Source: Comamonas testosteroni TK102
GTDB taxonomy: Bacteria; Pseudomonadota; Gammaproteobacteria; Burkholderiales; Burkholderiaceae_C
Direction: 5' to 3'
DNA: 64,000 nt
NCBI RefSeq assembly: GCF_000739375.1
Contig: NZ_CP006704.1
Coordinates: forward strand, 4,340,001 to 4,404,000
Shown: in pieces, positions 1-9,677 of the stretch
Position numbering within the stretch: the stretch's first letter is position 1
How the letters are laid out: the number at the start of each line of letters is the position of its first letter
Program-made: the position numbers and the translations under genes
Notes under the pieces: generated by a model
Told to the model about the DNA's origin: nothing
Database searches by the model: none
The model's input: only the letters and a program-made list of their open reading frames with translations

Positions 1-440
1 TTCCCCTGCCCTTCTCCGAGCTGTTCACGGCGCTGGAAACCAAGGCCGTGGACGGTCAGGAAAACCCCTTCAACACGGTGCTGTCCAGCAAGTTCTATGA
101 AGTGCAGAAGTACCTGACCGTCTCCAACCATGTCTACAGCCCCTGGATCGTGACGGTCAGCAAGAAGTGGTGGGACACGCTGAGCCCTGCCGAGAAGAAG
201 GTGCTGCAGGACGCGGCGATCAAGAGCCGAGAATTCGAGCGCAAGGACACGCGCGAAGAAGCCGCCAAGGCTTTGGCCGAGATCAAGACCAAAGGCATGC
301 AGGTCAACGAACTGCCGGCCGCCGAAGCAAGCCGCATGCGCGACAAGCTCGGCGCCGTCAATGCCGGCATTGCCAAATCCGTGGGTCAAGGCACCTGGGA
401 TTCTGTGCAGACCGCCGTCAAGCAAGCTCGCGCCAAATAA
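1..440 (+). CDS. TRAP transporter substrate-binding protein, DctP family (C-terminal part)
   Basis: The gene enters from the left edge; the reading frame starts at base 3 and ends at TAA 438-440, so about 145 C-terminal residues are visible. The segment LPFSELFTALETKAVDGQEN is the typical DctP-family stretch before the last domain, and FYEVQKYLTVSNHVYSPW matches the conserved part of the second lobe. The charged helical tail is also typical. DctP proteins are periplasmic and deliver organic acids to DctQM membrane partners, which are not in the window. The substrate cannot be read from this fragment. The adjacent edd-eda genes make a sugar acid such as gluconate a reasonable guess, nothing more. 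Confidence 0.88.
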   Translation, partial: PLPFSELFTALETKAVDGQENPFNTVLSSKFYEVQKYLTVSNHVYSPWIVTVSKKWWDTLSPAEKKVLQDAAIKSREFERKDTREEAAKALAEIKTKGMQVNELPAAEASRMRDKLGAVNAGIAKSVGQGTWDSVQTAVKQARAK

Positions 441-459
441 GCCTAAGCGCGCAATCATG

Positions 460-483
460 GAGCCATGCCCCCGGGCATGGCTC
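460..483 (+). terminator. Hairpin after the DctP gene
   Basis: GAGCCATGCCC (460-470) pairs perfectly with GGGCATGGCTC (473-483). The two-base loop means the top pairs will be open. No T-run follows, so this is terminator-like rather than a clear intrinsic terminator. A second hairpin, CAATGCCTG at 499-507 with CAGGCATTG at 519-527, lies just before the edd ribosome site. Together they fill the gap between the DctP gene and edd. Confidence 0.45.
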
Positions 484-546
484 TCACTCATTCCAAGACA
501 ATGCCTGCGCCCGAAGCACAGGCATTGCTGCCCAAGGACTTTCATC

Positions 547-2394
547 ATGGCACTTCACCCCGTTCTGGACCAGGTGACGCGGCGCATCCAGGAGCGCAGC
601 CGCGCCAGCCGCTCCGACTATCTGGCACAGGTCGATGCCATGGCCGCGCGCCCTCCACAAGTACGCACCATGGGCTGCGCCAATGTGGCCCATGCCTTTG
701 CGGCTCTGCCCGGCACGGACAAGATTCGCATAGTCGAGGAAAAAGGCCCCAATGTCGGCATTGTCACGGCCTATAACGATGTGCTCTCCGCCCATGCGCC
801 GTTTGCGCACTACCCCGATATTCTGAAAGACGAGGCCAGACGCAACGGCGCCACGGCCCAGGTCGCCGGCGGTGTGCCCGCCATGTGCGACGGCGTGACC
901 CAGGGCATGCCGGGCATGGAGCTGAGCCTGTTCAGCCGCGACACGATTGCCATGTCCACCGCCGTGGCTCTCACGCATGACACTTTCGATGCGGCCCTGA
1001 TGCTGGGTGTCTGCGACAAGATCGTTCCCGGCCTGCTCATCGGCGCCCTGCACTTCGGCCACCTGCCCATGGTGTTCGTGCCTGCTGGCCCCATGACTTC
1101 GGGCCTGTCCAACAGCGACAAGGCCAAGGTGCGCGAGCAGGCGGCGCAGGGCCTGGTCGGCCGCCAGGAGCTGCTGGCGGCAGAAAACGCGGCCTACCAT
1201 GACCAGGGCACCTGCACCTTCTACGGCACGGCCAACAGCAATCAGATGCTGCTCGAAGCCATGGGCCTGCATGTTCCCGGCACAGCCTTCATCAACCCCG
1301 CCGACGCGGAGCGTGAACTGCTCACGCGCGAAGCCATGCGTACCGTGCTGTCCATCACCCGAGGCCGGCGCTTTGCCCCCATCGGGCATGTCGTGGACGA
1401 GCGCTGCATCGTCAACGCCATGGTGGCCCTGCTGGCCACCGGCGGCTCCACCAATCACCTGATCCACTGGGTTGCCGTGGCCCGTGCCGCCGGCATCGTC
1501 ATCGACTGGGATGATTTCGAGCAGCTGTCCGCGGTGGTTCCGCTGCTGGCCCGCGTCTACCCCAATGGCAGCGCCGATGTGAATCAGTTCCAGGCCGCAG
1601 GCGGCCCCGGCTACGTGATCGCCCAGCTGCTGCAGGCCGGACTCATGCATGGCGATGTGCTTACGGTTAGGCCCGAGGGGCTGGCTGCCTTTGGGCGCAT
1701 CCCCCATGTCGAAAACCATCAGCTGCAATGGCAGGATGCGGGCATCTCCGGCGATGACACTGTTCTGCGCCCTGCCAGCCGCCCCTTCAGCCCTACGGGC
1801 GGCTTGAAGCTGCTCAAAGGCAATCTGGGCCGCAGCGTCATCAAGATCAGCGCCGTACCCGAAGATCGCCACGCACTGCGAGCACCGGCATGGGTCTTTG
1901 ATTCGCAGGATGAGCTGCAGGCTGCCTTCAAATCCGGTGCGCTTGAGCAGGCCTGCCAGACCAACGGCTTCAACGGCGTCGTCTGCGTAGTGCGCTGGCA
2001 GGGTCCGCAGGCCAATGGCATGCCCGAGCTGCACAAGCTCACCCCTCCGCTGGCCGTTCTGCAAGGCAAGGGCTATGTCGTGGCCCTGGTCACCGACGGC
2101 CGCATGAGCGGTGCCTCGGGCAAGGTTCCAGCCGCCATCCATGTCAGTCCCGAAGCACTGGCAGGCGGCCCGCTGGCCAAGGTGCAAAGCGGCGACATCA
2201 TCGTGCTCGATGCCCCCTCCGGTCTGCTGCAGGCCGAACTGACAGATGCCGAATGGCAGGCCAGACCGCTGGCCATCATGCCCGCCGAGCTGCAGCAGGC
2301 CAATCATCGCGGCATGGGCCGTGAACTGTTTGCCGGATTCCGGCGCAATGCGCTGAGCGCAGAAGAAGGAGCTTGCACATGGCTGCTCAAATGA
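547..2394 (+). CDS. edd: Phosphogluconate dehydratase (Entner-Doudoroff)
   Basis: Predicted 615-residue enzyme converting 6-phosphogluconate to 2-keto-3-deoxy-6-phosphogluconate (KDPG), an Fe-S dependent cytosolic dehydratase of the IlvD/Edd family. The family signatures are clear: [20 protein letters not shown] near residue 65, [20 protein letters not shown] near 110, [13 protein letters not shown] near 150, and [20 protein letters not shown] near 520. The Cys residues in the second and third motifs are those expected to hold the cluster. The length matches Edd (about 600). The reading frame opens further upstream, but ATG 547 is preferred because AAGGA at 534-538 sits just upstream and the family alignment begins there. 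It overlaps eda by 16 bases, so the two are co-transcribed. Confidence 0.96.
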   Translation: MALHPVLDQVTRRIQERSRASRSDYLAQVDAMAARPPQVRTMGCANVAHAFAALPGTDKIRIVEEKGPNVGIVTAYNDVLSAHAPFAHYPDILKDEARRNGATAQVAGGVPAMCDGVTQGMPGMELSLFSRDTIAMSTAVALTHDTFDAALMLGVCDKIVPGLLIGALHFGHLPMVFVPAGPMTSGLSNSDKAKVREQAAQGLVGRQELLAAENAAYHDQGTCTFYGTANSNQMLLEAMGLHVPGTAFINPADAERELLTREAMRTVLSITRGRRFAPIGHVVDERCIVNAMVALLATGGSTNHLIHWVAVARAAGIVIDWDDFEQLSAVVPLLARVYPNGSADVNQFQAAGGPGYVIAQLLQAGLMHGDVLTVRPEGLAAFGRIPHVENHQLQWQDAGISGDDTVLRPASRPFSPTGGLKLLKGNLGRSVIKISAVPEDRHALRAPAWVFDSQDELQAAFKSGALEQACQTNGFNGVVCVVRWQGPQANGMPELHKLTPPLAVLQGKGYVVALVTDGRMSGASGKVPAAIHVSPEALAGGPLAKVQSGDIIVLDAPSGLLQAELTDAEWQARPLAIMPAELQQANHRGMGRELFAGFRRNALSAEEGACTWLLK

Positions 2395-3026
2395 CCGCCT
2401 TGTCCATCATGCAGGATGCACCTGTGATTCCGGTCATCGTGCTGCACAGCACGGAACATGCAGTGCCCATGGCCGAAGCACTGCTGGCAGGCGGCATCAG
2501 GGTTCTGGAGGTCACGCTGCGTACGCCTCAGGGTCTGGCCTGCATAGAGGCCATCGCCAAACAGCTGCCCGAGGCCATCATCGGTGCGGGCACCGTGCGC
2601 AATGCGGCCGATGCCGCAGCGGCAGCTCGGGCCGGCGCGAGGTTTGCCGTCAGCCCCGGCTACACCGGCAAGCTGGGCCAGGCCTGCCGCGATCTGGACC
2701 TGCCGCTGCTGCCCGGCGTCGCAACCAGCAGCGAAATCATGATGGCTCAGGAAGACGGTTTTACCGAGCTCAAGTTCTTCCCCGCCGTGCAGTCGGGCGG
2801 CATCCAGATGCTGAAGGCCTGGCAAGGTCCGTTCGGGGAGCTGCGTTTCTGCCCCACGGGTGGCATCTCGCCTGCGAACGCGGCGGAGTTTCTCGCGCTG
2901 TCCAATGTGGTCTGCGTGGGCGGTTCCTGGCTGGTCCCCGCCAGTGCCGTGGAGAGTGGTAACTGGTCGCTCATCACCGAGCTGGCTCAGGCCACGCAGG
3001 CATTGAGAAGCTCCCGCACGGCCTGA
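2379..3026 (+). CDS. eda: KDPG/KHG aldolase
   Basis: A 215-residue class I aldolase that splits KDPG into pyruvate and glyceraldehyde 3-phosphate, the second Entner-Doudoroff step. Schiff-base Lys is in TELKFFPAVQSGG; the general base Glu is in RVLEVTLRT near residue 40; PTGGISPANAAEFLAL is the phosphate-binding end of the barrel. ATG 2379 is chosen over an in-frame TTG two codons earlier because AAGGAG (2366-2371) has 7-base spacing to it. The start lies inside the edd 3' end, which suggests translational coupling. No regulator of the HexR or GntR type is next to the pair. Confidence 0.96.
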   Translation: MAAQMTALSIMQDAPVIPVIVLHSTEHAVPMAEALLAGGIRVLEVTLRTPQGLACIEAIAKQLPEAIIGAGTVRNAADAAAAARAGARFAVSPGYTGKLGQACRDLDLPLLPGVATSSEIMMAQEDGFTELKFFPAVQSGGIQMLKAWQGPFGELRFCPTGGISPANAAEFLALSNVVCVGGSWLVPASAVESGNWSLITELAQATQALRSSRTA

Positions 3027-3049
3027 GCAGGCCAACGCCTGATCCATGA

Positions 3050-3083
3050 AAAAGCCCGGTCAGCTCAAGCCGACCGGGCTTTT
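3050..3083. terminator. Bidirectional intrinsic terminator between eda and cydX
   Basis: AAAGCCCGGTC (3051-3061) pairs with GACCGGGCTTT (3072-3082), with A-run and T-run flanks. It serves eda on the plus strand and the cyd operon on the minus strand. Confidence 0.85.
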
Positions 3084-3098
3084 CCACGTCTTCGCGAC

Positions 3099-3239
3099 TC
3101 AGGCGTCCGGCAGCGAATTGGTTCGCTCCAGAAGCTTGCGACGAGTTGCCTCGTCATCCATCAACTCAAACCAGATCGCATTGAGCACGGCAAAGGCTGC
3201 GGCAAGCGGCAGACCCAGCAACCAGGAGAAATACCACAT
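3099..3239 (-). CDS. cydX: Cytochrome bd oxidase small subunit CydX
   Basis: A 46-residue single-pass membrane protein starting MWYFSWLLGLPLAAAFAVLN, the hallmark of CydX/CbdX, which stabilises the hemes of the CydAB oxidase. ATG at 3239 is preceded by AAAGGAA at optimal distance. The charged tail (DDEATRRKLLERT) is normal for the family. It lies about 95 bases after cydB, in the usual cydABX order, and is short enough to be missed by automatic callers. Confidence 0.93.
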   Translation of the reverse strand: MWYFSWLLGLPLAAAFAVLNAIWFELMDDEATRRKLLERTNSLPDA

Positions 3240-3334
3240 AAATTTCCTTTCATTCAGCCCATCCATGGGATGAGCCCACCAGTTTTAGACTGCCCACGCA
3301 GGTCGCAGCACAGCGTCCCGGGGGGCACCCCGTC

Positions 3335-4489
3335 TCAATACGAATGGCCCTGGCCGGTCACGATGGCCTTCACGTCCACCTTGCCGCGCAGCACCGAGTA
3401 CACCCAACTGGTATAGGCCAGGATCAAGGGCAGGAAGATCAGCACGCAGACCAGCATGATGAACAGCACCACATGGCTGGAGGAGGAGTCCCAGACCGTC
3501 AGGCTGAAGCGTGGATCGATGCTGGAGGGCAGGATCATGGGGAACATGGCTGCGCCCACGGTCAGGATGATGCCCGCGATCGCCAGGCCGCTGGCCAGCA
3601 GCGCCAGCCATTCGCGACGGCTGCGCAGGCCGATGGCCACGATCAGCGGCATGAGCAAGCCGATACCGGGCACCAGCCAGAGCCAGGGATAGGACTTGAA
3701 GTTGGCCATCCATGCACCGGCAGCCACGGCTGCGGTCTTGTTCAAGGGGTTGGAGGGACCGACGGGGTTGATCTCGCTGGTAATCACATAGCCGTTGATG
3801 CCCGTAGCCAGCCAGAGGCCGGCGGCCGCAAACAGCAAGGTGGTCAGCACGGCAAACAGGCTGCCATAGCGGGCCGCGCGGCTCGCGACTTCGCCATCGG
3901 TCTTGAACATCAGCCAGGCCGCACCATGCATGAGCAGCATGGACAGCGAGACCAGACCGCAGAGCAGGGCAAAAGGCGTCAGCAGGCCGAAGAAGCTGCC
4001 GTCGTAGTAAATGCGCATATCGTCGCCCAGACGAAATGGCACGCCGAGAATCACATTGCCCACGGCCACGCCGAACAGCAGTGCAGGCACCAGACCCGTA
4101 ATGCACAGTACCCAGTCCCAGCGGTTGCGCCAGGAAGCATCTTCATGTTTGCTGCGAAACTTGAATGCCACGGGACGCAGGATCAACGGCACCAGCACGG
4201 CAAACATGGCCAGGTAAAAGCCCGAGAAGGACACGGCGTAAAGCTGGGGCCAGGCCGCAAAGATGGCGCCACCGCCCAGAATCAGCCACACCTGATTGCC
4301 TTCCCATACGGGGCCGACGGAGTTGATGGCCGTGCGGCGCTCGACATCGGTCTTGGCCGTGGCCCGCAACAGGCCCATGGCGCCGAGGTCAAAGCCGTCG
4401 GTGACGGCAAAGCCCACCAGCAGCACGCCGAGCAGCAGCCACCAGATGAGGCGCAGCACGTCATATGAAATCAGTTCATGCAAGATCAT
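3335..4489 (-). CDS. cydB: Cytochrome d ubiquinol oxidase subunit II
   Basis: A 384-residue polytopic membrane protein, partner of CydA in the bd-type quinol oxidase of the inner membrane. The N-terminus (LIWWLLLGVLLVGFAVTDGF) and the following FDLGAMGLL, then GPVWEGNQVWLILGGGAIFA, are the conserved CydB start. Length matches E. coli CydB (379). The start ATG 4489 has GAGGAG upstream. It follows cydA by 13 bases, so the two are translated together. CydB carries no heme; its role is structural and in oxygen/proton pathways. Confidence 0.97.
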   Translation of the reverse strand: MILHELISYDVLRLIWWLLLGVLLVGFAVTDGFDLGAMGLLRATAKTDVERRTAINSVGPVWEGNQVWLILGGGAIFAAWPQLYAVSFSGFYLAMFAVLVPLILRPVAFKFRSKHEDASWRNRWDWVLCITGLVPALLFGVAVGNVILGVPFRLGDDMRIYYDGSFFGLLTPFALLCGLVSLSMLLMHGAAWLMFKTDGEVASRAARYGSLFAVLTTLLFAAAGLWLATGINGYVITSEINPVGPSNPLNKTAAVAAGAWMANFKSYPWLWLVPGIGLLMPLIVAIGLRSRREWLALLASGLAIAGIILTVGAAMFPMILPSSIDPRFSLTVWDSSSSHVVLFIMLVCVLIFLPLILAYTSWVYSVLRGKVDVKAIVTGQGHSY

Positions 4490-4502
4490 TTGGTTGCTCC
4501 TC

Positions 4503-6092
4503 TCAGCTTTGGCCGCGTGCCAGCTTCTTGATCATGGGTTCGTAGAGGCTGAGGTGAGGTTCGCTCTCATGCTCGGGGCCCTTCTTGATGGCCTTGACCA
4601 TCAGCTTGAGCTCGATCACCAGCAGTACGGTATAGATCAGCACGAAGCCGGCAATGGTCAGCAACAGCGTCTTCGCACCCAGATTGGAAACCGCCATGGC
4701 TGTGGGCAGCACACCTTCGATGATCCAGGGCTGACGACCCAGCTCGGCAACCACCCAGCCGCATTCAGCGGCAATCCAGGGCAGCGGAATCGAGAACACG
4801 GCGACCTTGAGCAGCCAGGGGTAGGCATCAAGCTTGTGGCGGGCAGCCAGCCAGAAGAAGGTGCCGGTCAGCACGATGAAGAACATGCCCAGGGCCACCA
4901 TGATGCGGAAGGTCCAGAACAGCGGCCCTACCGGCGGCACGGTATCCATTGCCGCCTGGTGGATCTGCGCTTCGGTGGCCTTGCGGGGATCATCCACGTA
5001 GCGCATCAGCAGCAGGGCGTAGCCCAGATTGGCGCCATTGTTCTCAAACCGCAGGCGTGCCTCGGCAGGAATCTCGGCATCGGTCTTGGCCTTGCGAATG
5101 GTCTGCAACGCGTCGTAGGCGTCGATACCGTTGCGGATATTGCCCTCGGCGCTCTTGACCAATTCGTTGATGCCGGGAATCGGGGTATCCAGCGAACGCG
5201 TGCCGATCAGGCCCATGACCCATGGGATGTGCACGGCAAAGTGGGTCTCGCGTGCCTCGCTGTCTGGGAAGCCAAAGGCCGTGAAGGAAGCCGGTGCGGG
5301 CTCGGTCTCCCACATGGCTTCAATCGACGCCAGCTTCATCTTCTGGTGTTCTGAGGACAGATAGCCGGACTCGTCGCCCAGCACCACCACCGACAGCGAA
5401 GCGGCCAGACCAAAGGATGCGGCCACCGTCATCGAGCGCTTGGCCAGATGGATGTGACGGCCCTTGAGCAAATACCAGGCCGAAATGCCCAGCACGAACA
5501 GCGAGGCCATGACGTAGCCCGCCGACACCGTGTGCACGAACTTGGCCTGCGCCACGGGATTGGTGAGCACGGCAAAGAAGTCATTCACTTCCATGCGCAT
5601 GGTCTGAGGGTTGAAGCTCGCCCCCACGGGGTTCTGCATCCAGCCATTGGCCACCAGAATCCACAGCGCCGAGAAGTTGGTGCCTATGGCCATCAGGCAG
5701 GTGACGATCAGGTGCTTGACCTTGGAGAGACGATCCCAGCCAAAGAAGAACAGGCCGACAAAGGTCGCTTCCAGGAAGAAGGCCATCAAACCCTCGATCG
5801 CCAGCGGCGCACCAAAGATGTCGCCCACATAGTGGCTGTAGTAGCTCCAGTTCATGCCGAACTGAAACTCCATCACCACGCCGGTGGCCACACCCATGGC
5901 GAAGTTGATGCCGAACAGCACGCCCCAGAACTTGGTCATGTCGCGCCAGATGGCACGGCCGGTCATCACATACACCGTCTCCATGATGGCGATGAGTATG
6001 GACAGGCCCAGTGTCAGCGGCACAAACAGAAAGTGGTAGAGCGCCGTTATCGCAAACTGCAGTCGCGATAAATCGACGATATCGAGGTCCAT
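4503..6092 (-). CDS. cydA: Cytochrome d ubiquinol oxidase subunit I
   Basis: A 529-residue heme-bearing subunit that oxidises ubiquinol and reduces oxygen with very high affinity. His20 (in TALYHFLFVPLTLG) matches the heme b595 ligand and His187 (AKFVHTVSAGY) the b558 ligand; Glu100 and Glu108 are the conserved acidic pair. The quinol loop is the long E. coli-like type (KMKLASIEAMWETEPAPASF followed by a long insert), and GWVVAELGRQPW near the C-terminus is diagnostic. AAAGGA precedes ATG 6092. It sits 31 bases after cydC in a cydDCABX arrangement, which puts assembly factor and oxidase in one unit. Confidence 0.98.
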   Translation of the reverse strand: MDLDIVDLSRLQFAITALYHFLFVPLTLGLSILIAIMETVYVMTGRAIWRDMTKFWGVLFGINFAMGVATGVVMEFQFGMNWSYYSHYVGDIFGAPLAIEGLMAFFLEATFVGLFFFGWDRLSKVKHLIVTCLMAIGTNFSALWILVANGWMQNPVGASFNPQTMRMEVNDFFAVLTNPVAQAKFVHTVSAGYVMASLFVLGISAWYLLKGRHIHLAKRSMTVAASFGLAASLSVVVLGDESGYLSSEHQKMKLASIEAMWETEPAPASFTAFGFPDSEARETHFAVHIPWVMGLIGTRSLDTPIPGINELVKSAEGNIRNGIDAYDALQTIRKAKTDAEIPAEARLRFENNGANLGYALLLMRYVDDPRKATEAQIHQAAMDTVPPVGPLFWTFRIMVALGMFFIVLTGTFFWLAARHKLDAYPWLLKVAVFSIPLPWIAAECGWVVAELGRQPWIIEGVLPTAMAVSNLGAKTLLLTIAGFVLIYTVLLVIELKLMVKAIKKGPEHESEPHLSLYEPMIKKLARGQS

Positions 6093-6123
6093 GGTCAGGT
6101 CCTTTCTCTCGGTACTTCAAAAA

Positions 6124-7848
6124 TCAATCGGAAAAACATATGTCCTGCGGTGCAACAGCCCCCAAGGCATCGGGTCTCAGCCTCGCCATCAGCTGATCGA
6201 ACTCGGGTGTGCCGCGCAGGGCCTGCGCTCTCACCTGTCCGGCCTGCAGATACACGATGCGATCAGCAAGGCGCGCCTCGCGCTGCCAATGCGTAGCAAA
6301 AATCAGCGTTCGCGCGCCGCACTCGGCAGCCTGTGCCAGGCGCTGCAAAACGTCGGCAGCAGTGACGGCATCCAGTCCCTCGCACACCTCGTCGAGCAGC
6401 CAGCAACGGTCGGGGCTCAGCAGCAGCCTGGCCAGTGCCAGCCGGCGCGACTGGCCTCCGGACAGGCCCAGGCCGCCCTCACCCAGCATGGTGTCCAGCC
6501 CCTGCGGCAAGGCCATGACGTCGCTTCTGAGGCCCGCAGCCTGCAGGGCGGCCCACAATTGCTCGTCGCCGGCCTTAGCATCGGCAAGCCTCAGGTTGTT
6601 GCGCAGACTGTCCTGGAAAAGCTCGGTTCTCTGTGTCATCCAGCTGCAACTGCGGGCCTGAACCACGCCCTCGTCCGGCTGCTGCTCACCCGCCATCAAA
6701 TGCAGCAAACTGGTCTTGCCTGCACCACTGCTGCCAATCAGTGCCACGTGCTCGCCCTGGCGTACGTTCAGATCGACAGGGCCCAATTGACGAAGCCGGA
6801 CAGACTGCAGGCTGACGGCCATCGTCTGCATGGGCTGCGGCAGGCTCTCTGCCGCTTCGGCCTCCACCATCAGCGCGGGAGCCAGCCTGCGCAGCGCCAG
6901 CCAGGTACGCCCGGCCTGCTCAGCCCCTCTGCGCAGGGCGGCAAACGGCTCAAGGGCAGATAGTGCCAGCAAAATACCCAGCGCAGCAACCGCAGCGTTG
7001 ATACGGCCCTGCTCCATCAGCCAGGCCATCAGCATCACGGATGCGCTCAAGGTCATGGCAGACACCACACCATAAGCCTTGGCTGCAGCCGCCTCGGATT
7101 GATAAAGCCGCTCATCGGCCCCAGCACAGCGCGCATCGCTGTGCAGCACCTGTTGCAGCTGGGCAGGCAACTGACCAGCCATCAGCAGCTCGGTCTGGCC
7201 GGCAACCAGATCCACGGTCTGGGCACGCATGGCCTCCAGTGCCATGGCACGGCGTACGGCGGCCTTGCGGCTGCGCAAACCATGCCACAGGGCAATGCCC
7301 CAGCCAGTCAGCAGCAGCCACGCCAGCGTCAACAGGCCCAGCCACCAGCGCATGAATCCGTAGGCCAGAGCTGCCAGCAAGGCCGCGCCCAGCGCCGCTA
7401 CGGCCGGCACCAGCAGGCGTAGATAGAGATTGTCCAGGGCGTCCACGTCGGAGGTCAGGCGCTGCAACAGCCTGACCGGGCGCTGCAGCAGCAGACGGGC
7501 GGCCTGTGGGCGAGCCCAGCTCAGAAACAGTCTCTGGCGCAGAGCGGCCAGCACGGCCAGCGTGGCGTCGTGGGTCACCAGACGCTCTGCATAGCGGGCG
7601 CCGGTGCGGCCCACGGCCAGCAGGCGAATGCCCGCCGACGGCATGAACACATCGAACACCAAAGCGGTGGCCGGCACCAGACCGGCCAGCGCCGTGGCCG
7701 TGATGAACCAGCCGGACAGGCCCAGCAAGGCCATGCCCATCAGCACCGTGAGCGCTGCCAGCGCGGCGCCGCCCAGCCAGAGCTTGCGCGGCGCCATCCG
7801 GCCCAGCAGCTTGAGCATCTCGCGCATTGAAATGGCTCGCGTCTTCAT
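6124..7848 (-). CDS. cydC: ABC exporter half CydC (heme/thiol exporter for bd oxidase assembly)
   Basis: A 574-residue fused ABC protein: six-helix membrane domain (about 1-330), then nucleotide-binding domain with Walker A GSSGAGKTSLL, signature LSGGQSRRLALARLLL and Walker B CWLLDEVCEGLD. CydDC exports cysteine and glutathione to the periplasm and is needed to assemble cytochrome bd. It overlaps cydD by 4 bases (ATGA), typical of the heterodimer pair. CydC rather than a multidrug half-transporter is inferred from the position directly before cydAB and from the pair structure. Confidence 0.93.
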   Translation of the reverse strand: MKTRAISMREMLKLLGRMAPRKLWLGGAALAALTVLMGMALLGLSGWFITATALAGLVPATALVFDVFMPSAGIRLLAVGRTGARYAERLVTHDATLAVLAALRQRLFLSWARPQAARLLLQRPVRLLQRLTSDVDALDNLYLRLLVPAVAALGAALLAALAYGFMRWWLGLLTLAWLLLTGWGIALWHGLRSRKAAVRRAMALEAMRAQTVDLVAGQTELLMAGQLPAQLQQVLHSDARCAGADERLYQSEAAAAKAYGVVSAMTLSASVMLMAWLMEQGRINAAVAALGILLALSALEPFAALRRGAEQAGRTWLALRRLAPALMVEAEAAESLPQPMQTMAVSLQSVRLRQLGPVDLNVRQGEHVALIGSSGAGKTSLLHLMAGEQQPDEGVVQARSCSWMTQRTELFQDSLRNNLRLADAKAGDEQLWAALQAAGLRSDVMALPQGLDTMLGEGGLGLSGGQSRRLALARLLLSPDRCWLLDEVCEGLDAVTAADVLQRLAQAAECGARTLIFATHWQREARLADRIVYLQAGQVRAQALRGTPEFDQLMARLRPDALGAVAPQDICFSD

Positions 7849-9575
7849 GACTGCAGCTCCTGCGCCCGTCGCAGCAGCGGCAGTTCGATCACGCGATCCA
7901 TGGCCGCGGCCAGTTGCGCGTCGTGGGTGGCGACCAACATGGTGCGCCCCTTGGCCAGATGGCGCAGGGACTGCGTGATCTGGGCCGCTGTTTCGGGATC
8001 CAGATGGGCAGTAGGTTCATCGACCAGCAGCAATCCGGCCTCCGTCTGCGCAGCCATGCGCGCCAGGGCCAGCCTCACCACCTCGCCTCCGGAAAGTCCT
8101 GCACCACCCTCGCCCAGGCTAGCGCCGGGGCGATGCGCCAGGGTCTCGTCGAGTGCCGCCTGCCGCGTGGCTTGGGCAATCTGCTCGGGCCCTACCGAGC
8201 TGCGCCCCAGCGCGATATTGCGTGCGACCGAACCGGCAAAGACATGCGGTAGCTGACCCAGCCAGGCCATGCGCCGACGCAGCTGCGTTGCGCTGCTGGC
8301 ATCGAGCGCTTGCCGATCGAGTTCGATGCGGCCTTGCTGTACCGGCAAAAGGCCGGCAATCTGCGCAAGCAGCACGGACTTGCCACTGCCACTGGGACTC
8401 CACAGCGCCACATGTTCGCCAGCCTGTATGTGCAAGGACAGCGGCGCGAGGCTGGAGTCACTGCCCGGTGCCTGAACCTCGAGCCCGCAAACGCTTACGG
8501 ACACAGGCCGCCCAGGCGATAGCCGTTCATTGGCCGAAGGTGCTTCGGCGGCATGCTGCGCCCCAACAATCCGCACGGACTGGGTCTGCATGCTCTGCAA
8601 GGTCTGCAGCGCTGCCTCGCCAGCCGCTCTGTCATGCCAGACGGCCGAGAGATCGCGCAAAGGCTCGAAGAAAGCCGGCGCCAGCAGCAACACGAACATG
8701 GCCTGACCCAGACCGAGCTTGTCGCCCCAGGCGCCAAAGTTCAGCGTGCCGAGCAGGTGAAAGCCTATATAGACGGCCACCATGGCCACGCCCAGTGCAG
8801 AGAAAAGCTCCAGCACCGCAGAAGACAGAAAGGCAATTCGCAGCACGCGCATGGTGCGAGCGCGCAGACCTTCGGCATGGTCACGCAGTCGCTGGCCTGT
8901 CAGATCCACGGCATGCAGAGCGCGCAGCGTGCTCAGACCGCGCAGACGGTCCAGCAAGAAAGCGTTCATATGGCCCAGTTGCAGCATCTGCTCTTCACTG
9001 GCCGCCTTGGCACGCCAGCCCACTATCGCCATGAAGAGCGGAATCAGCGGCGCGGCCACCATCAGAATCAGGGCCACCACCCAAGACTGCCAGGCCACGG
9101 TTGCCAGAATCACCAAAGGCAGCAGACGCACACGCCACATCGCACTCTGATAACGCGCCAGCCAGGGAACAATGGCTTCGGCCTGCTCGACCATGGCGCT
9201 GGCAGCCTGACCCGAGGCAGGGCGACTCTTGTCCAGCGGGGATGCCTGGGCCAGCGACTGCAGCACCAGAGCGCGCAGGCTGCTCAGTTGCATGCGCGCG
9301 GCACGGTTGGCCAGCAAGCCGCCATGACCCTCTGCCCAGGCACGCAACAGCCCCAGCATGAGCACACCCGCCGCCATGGGCCAGACGGCCGCCACGCCCT
9401 GCCCGTTGGCCATGAGCTGCACAGCCCAGGCCAGCAAGGCAGCCTGCGGCAGCCAGATCAGCCCGGCAAACACCTGCCATACCGCGCCCGCACTGGGGCG
9501 GCGGATGACGCTCGCCAGTGCGGTACGCGTCGCATCGGTCTGATTGTCGGCTGAGGAAGAAGGTGTTTGCTGCAT
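7845..9575 (-). CDS. cydD: ABC exporter half CydD
   Basis: A 576-residue ABC half-transporter, first gene of the cyd unit. The membrane domain contains GWRAKAASEEQMLQLGHMNA and FLLDRLRGLSTLRALHAVD, both typical of CydD. The ATPase domain has Walker A SPSGSGKSVLL, signature LSGGEVVRLALARM and Walker B LLLVDEPTAHLD. It partners CydC. Start ATG 9575 has only a weak AAGAA ribosome site. The 240 bases upstream hold an FNR/ANR-type box, so the whole operon is probably induced at low oxygen. Confidence 0.93.
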   Translation of the reverse strand: MQQTPSSSADNQTDATRTALASVIRRPSAGAVWQVFAGLIWLPQAALLAWAVQLMANGQGVAAVWPMAAGVLMLGLLRAWAEGHGGLLANRAARMQLSSLRALVLQSLAQASPLDKSRPASGQAASAMVEQAEAIVPWLARYQSAMWRVRLLPLVILATVAWQSWVVALILMVAAPLIPLFMAIVGWRAKAASEEQMLQLGHMNAFLLDRLRGLSTLRALHAVDLTGQRLRDHAEGLRARTMRVLRIAFLSSAVLELFSALGVAMVAVYIGFHLLGTLNFGAWGDKLGLGQAMFVLLLAPAFFEPLRDLSAVWHDRAAGEAALQTLQSMQTQSVRIVGAQHAAEAPSANERLSPGRPVSVSVCGLEVQAPGSDSSLAPLSLHIQAGEHVALWSPSGSGKSVLLAQIAGLLPVQQGRIELDRQALDASSATQLRRRMAWLGQLPHVFAGSVARNIALGRSSVGPEQIAQATRQAALDETLAHRPGASLGEGGAGLSGGEVVRLALARMAAQTEAGLLLVDEPTAHLDPETAAQITQSLRHLAKGRTMLVATHDAQLAAAMDRVIELPLLRRAQELQS

Positions 9576-9677
9576 TTCTTAATTTTCAGTATTTACTGAA
9601 ATTAACGGAATACTACTCTTCTTTTGACAATCATCATGACTTGATATGCAAAAGCCAATTGCAGGACCAGGCCTACA

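Noticed and set aside
361..546. Upstream extension of the edd frame
   Set aside because: It overlaps the DctP gene end and the hairpins; the Edd family begins at ATG 547, which has a ribosome site.
484..2307. 607-codon open frame on the minus strand over edd
   Set aside because: Antisense shadow; edd is unmistakable on the plus strand.
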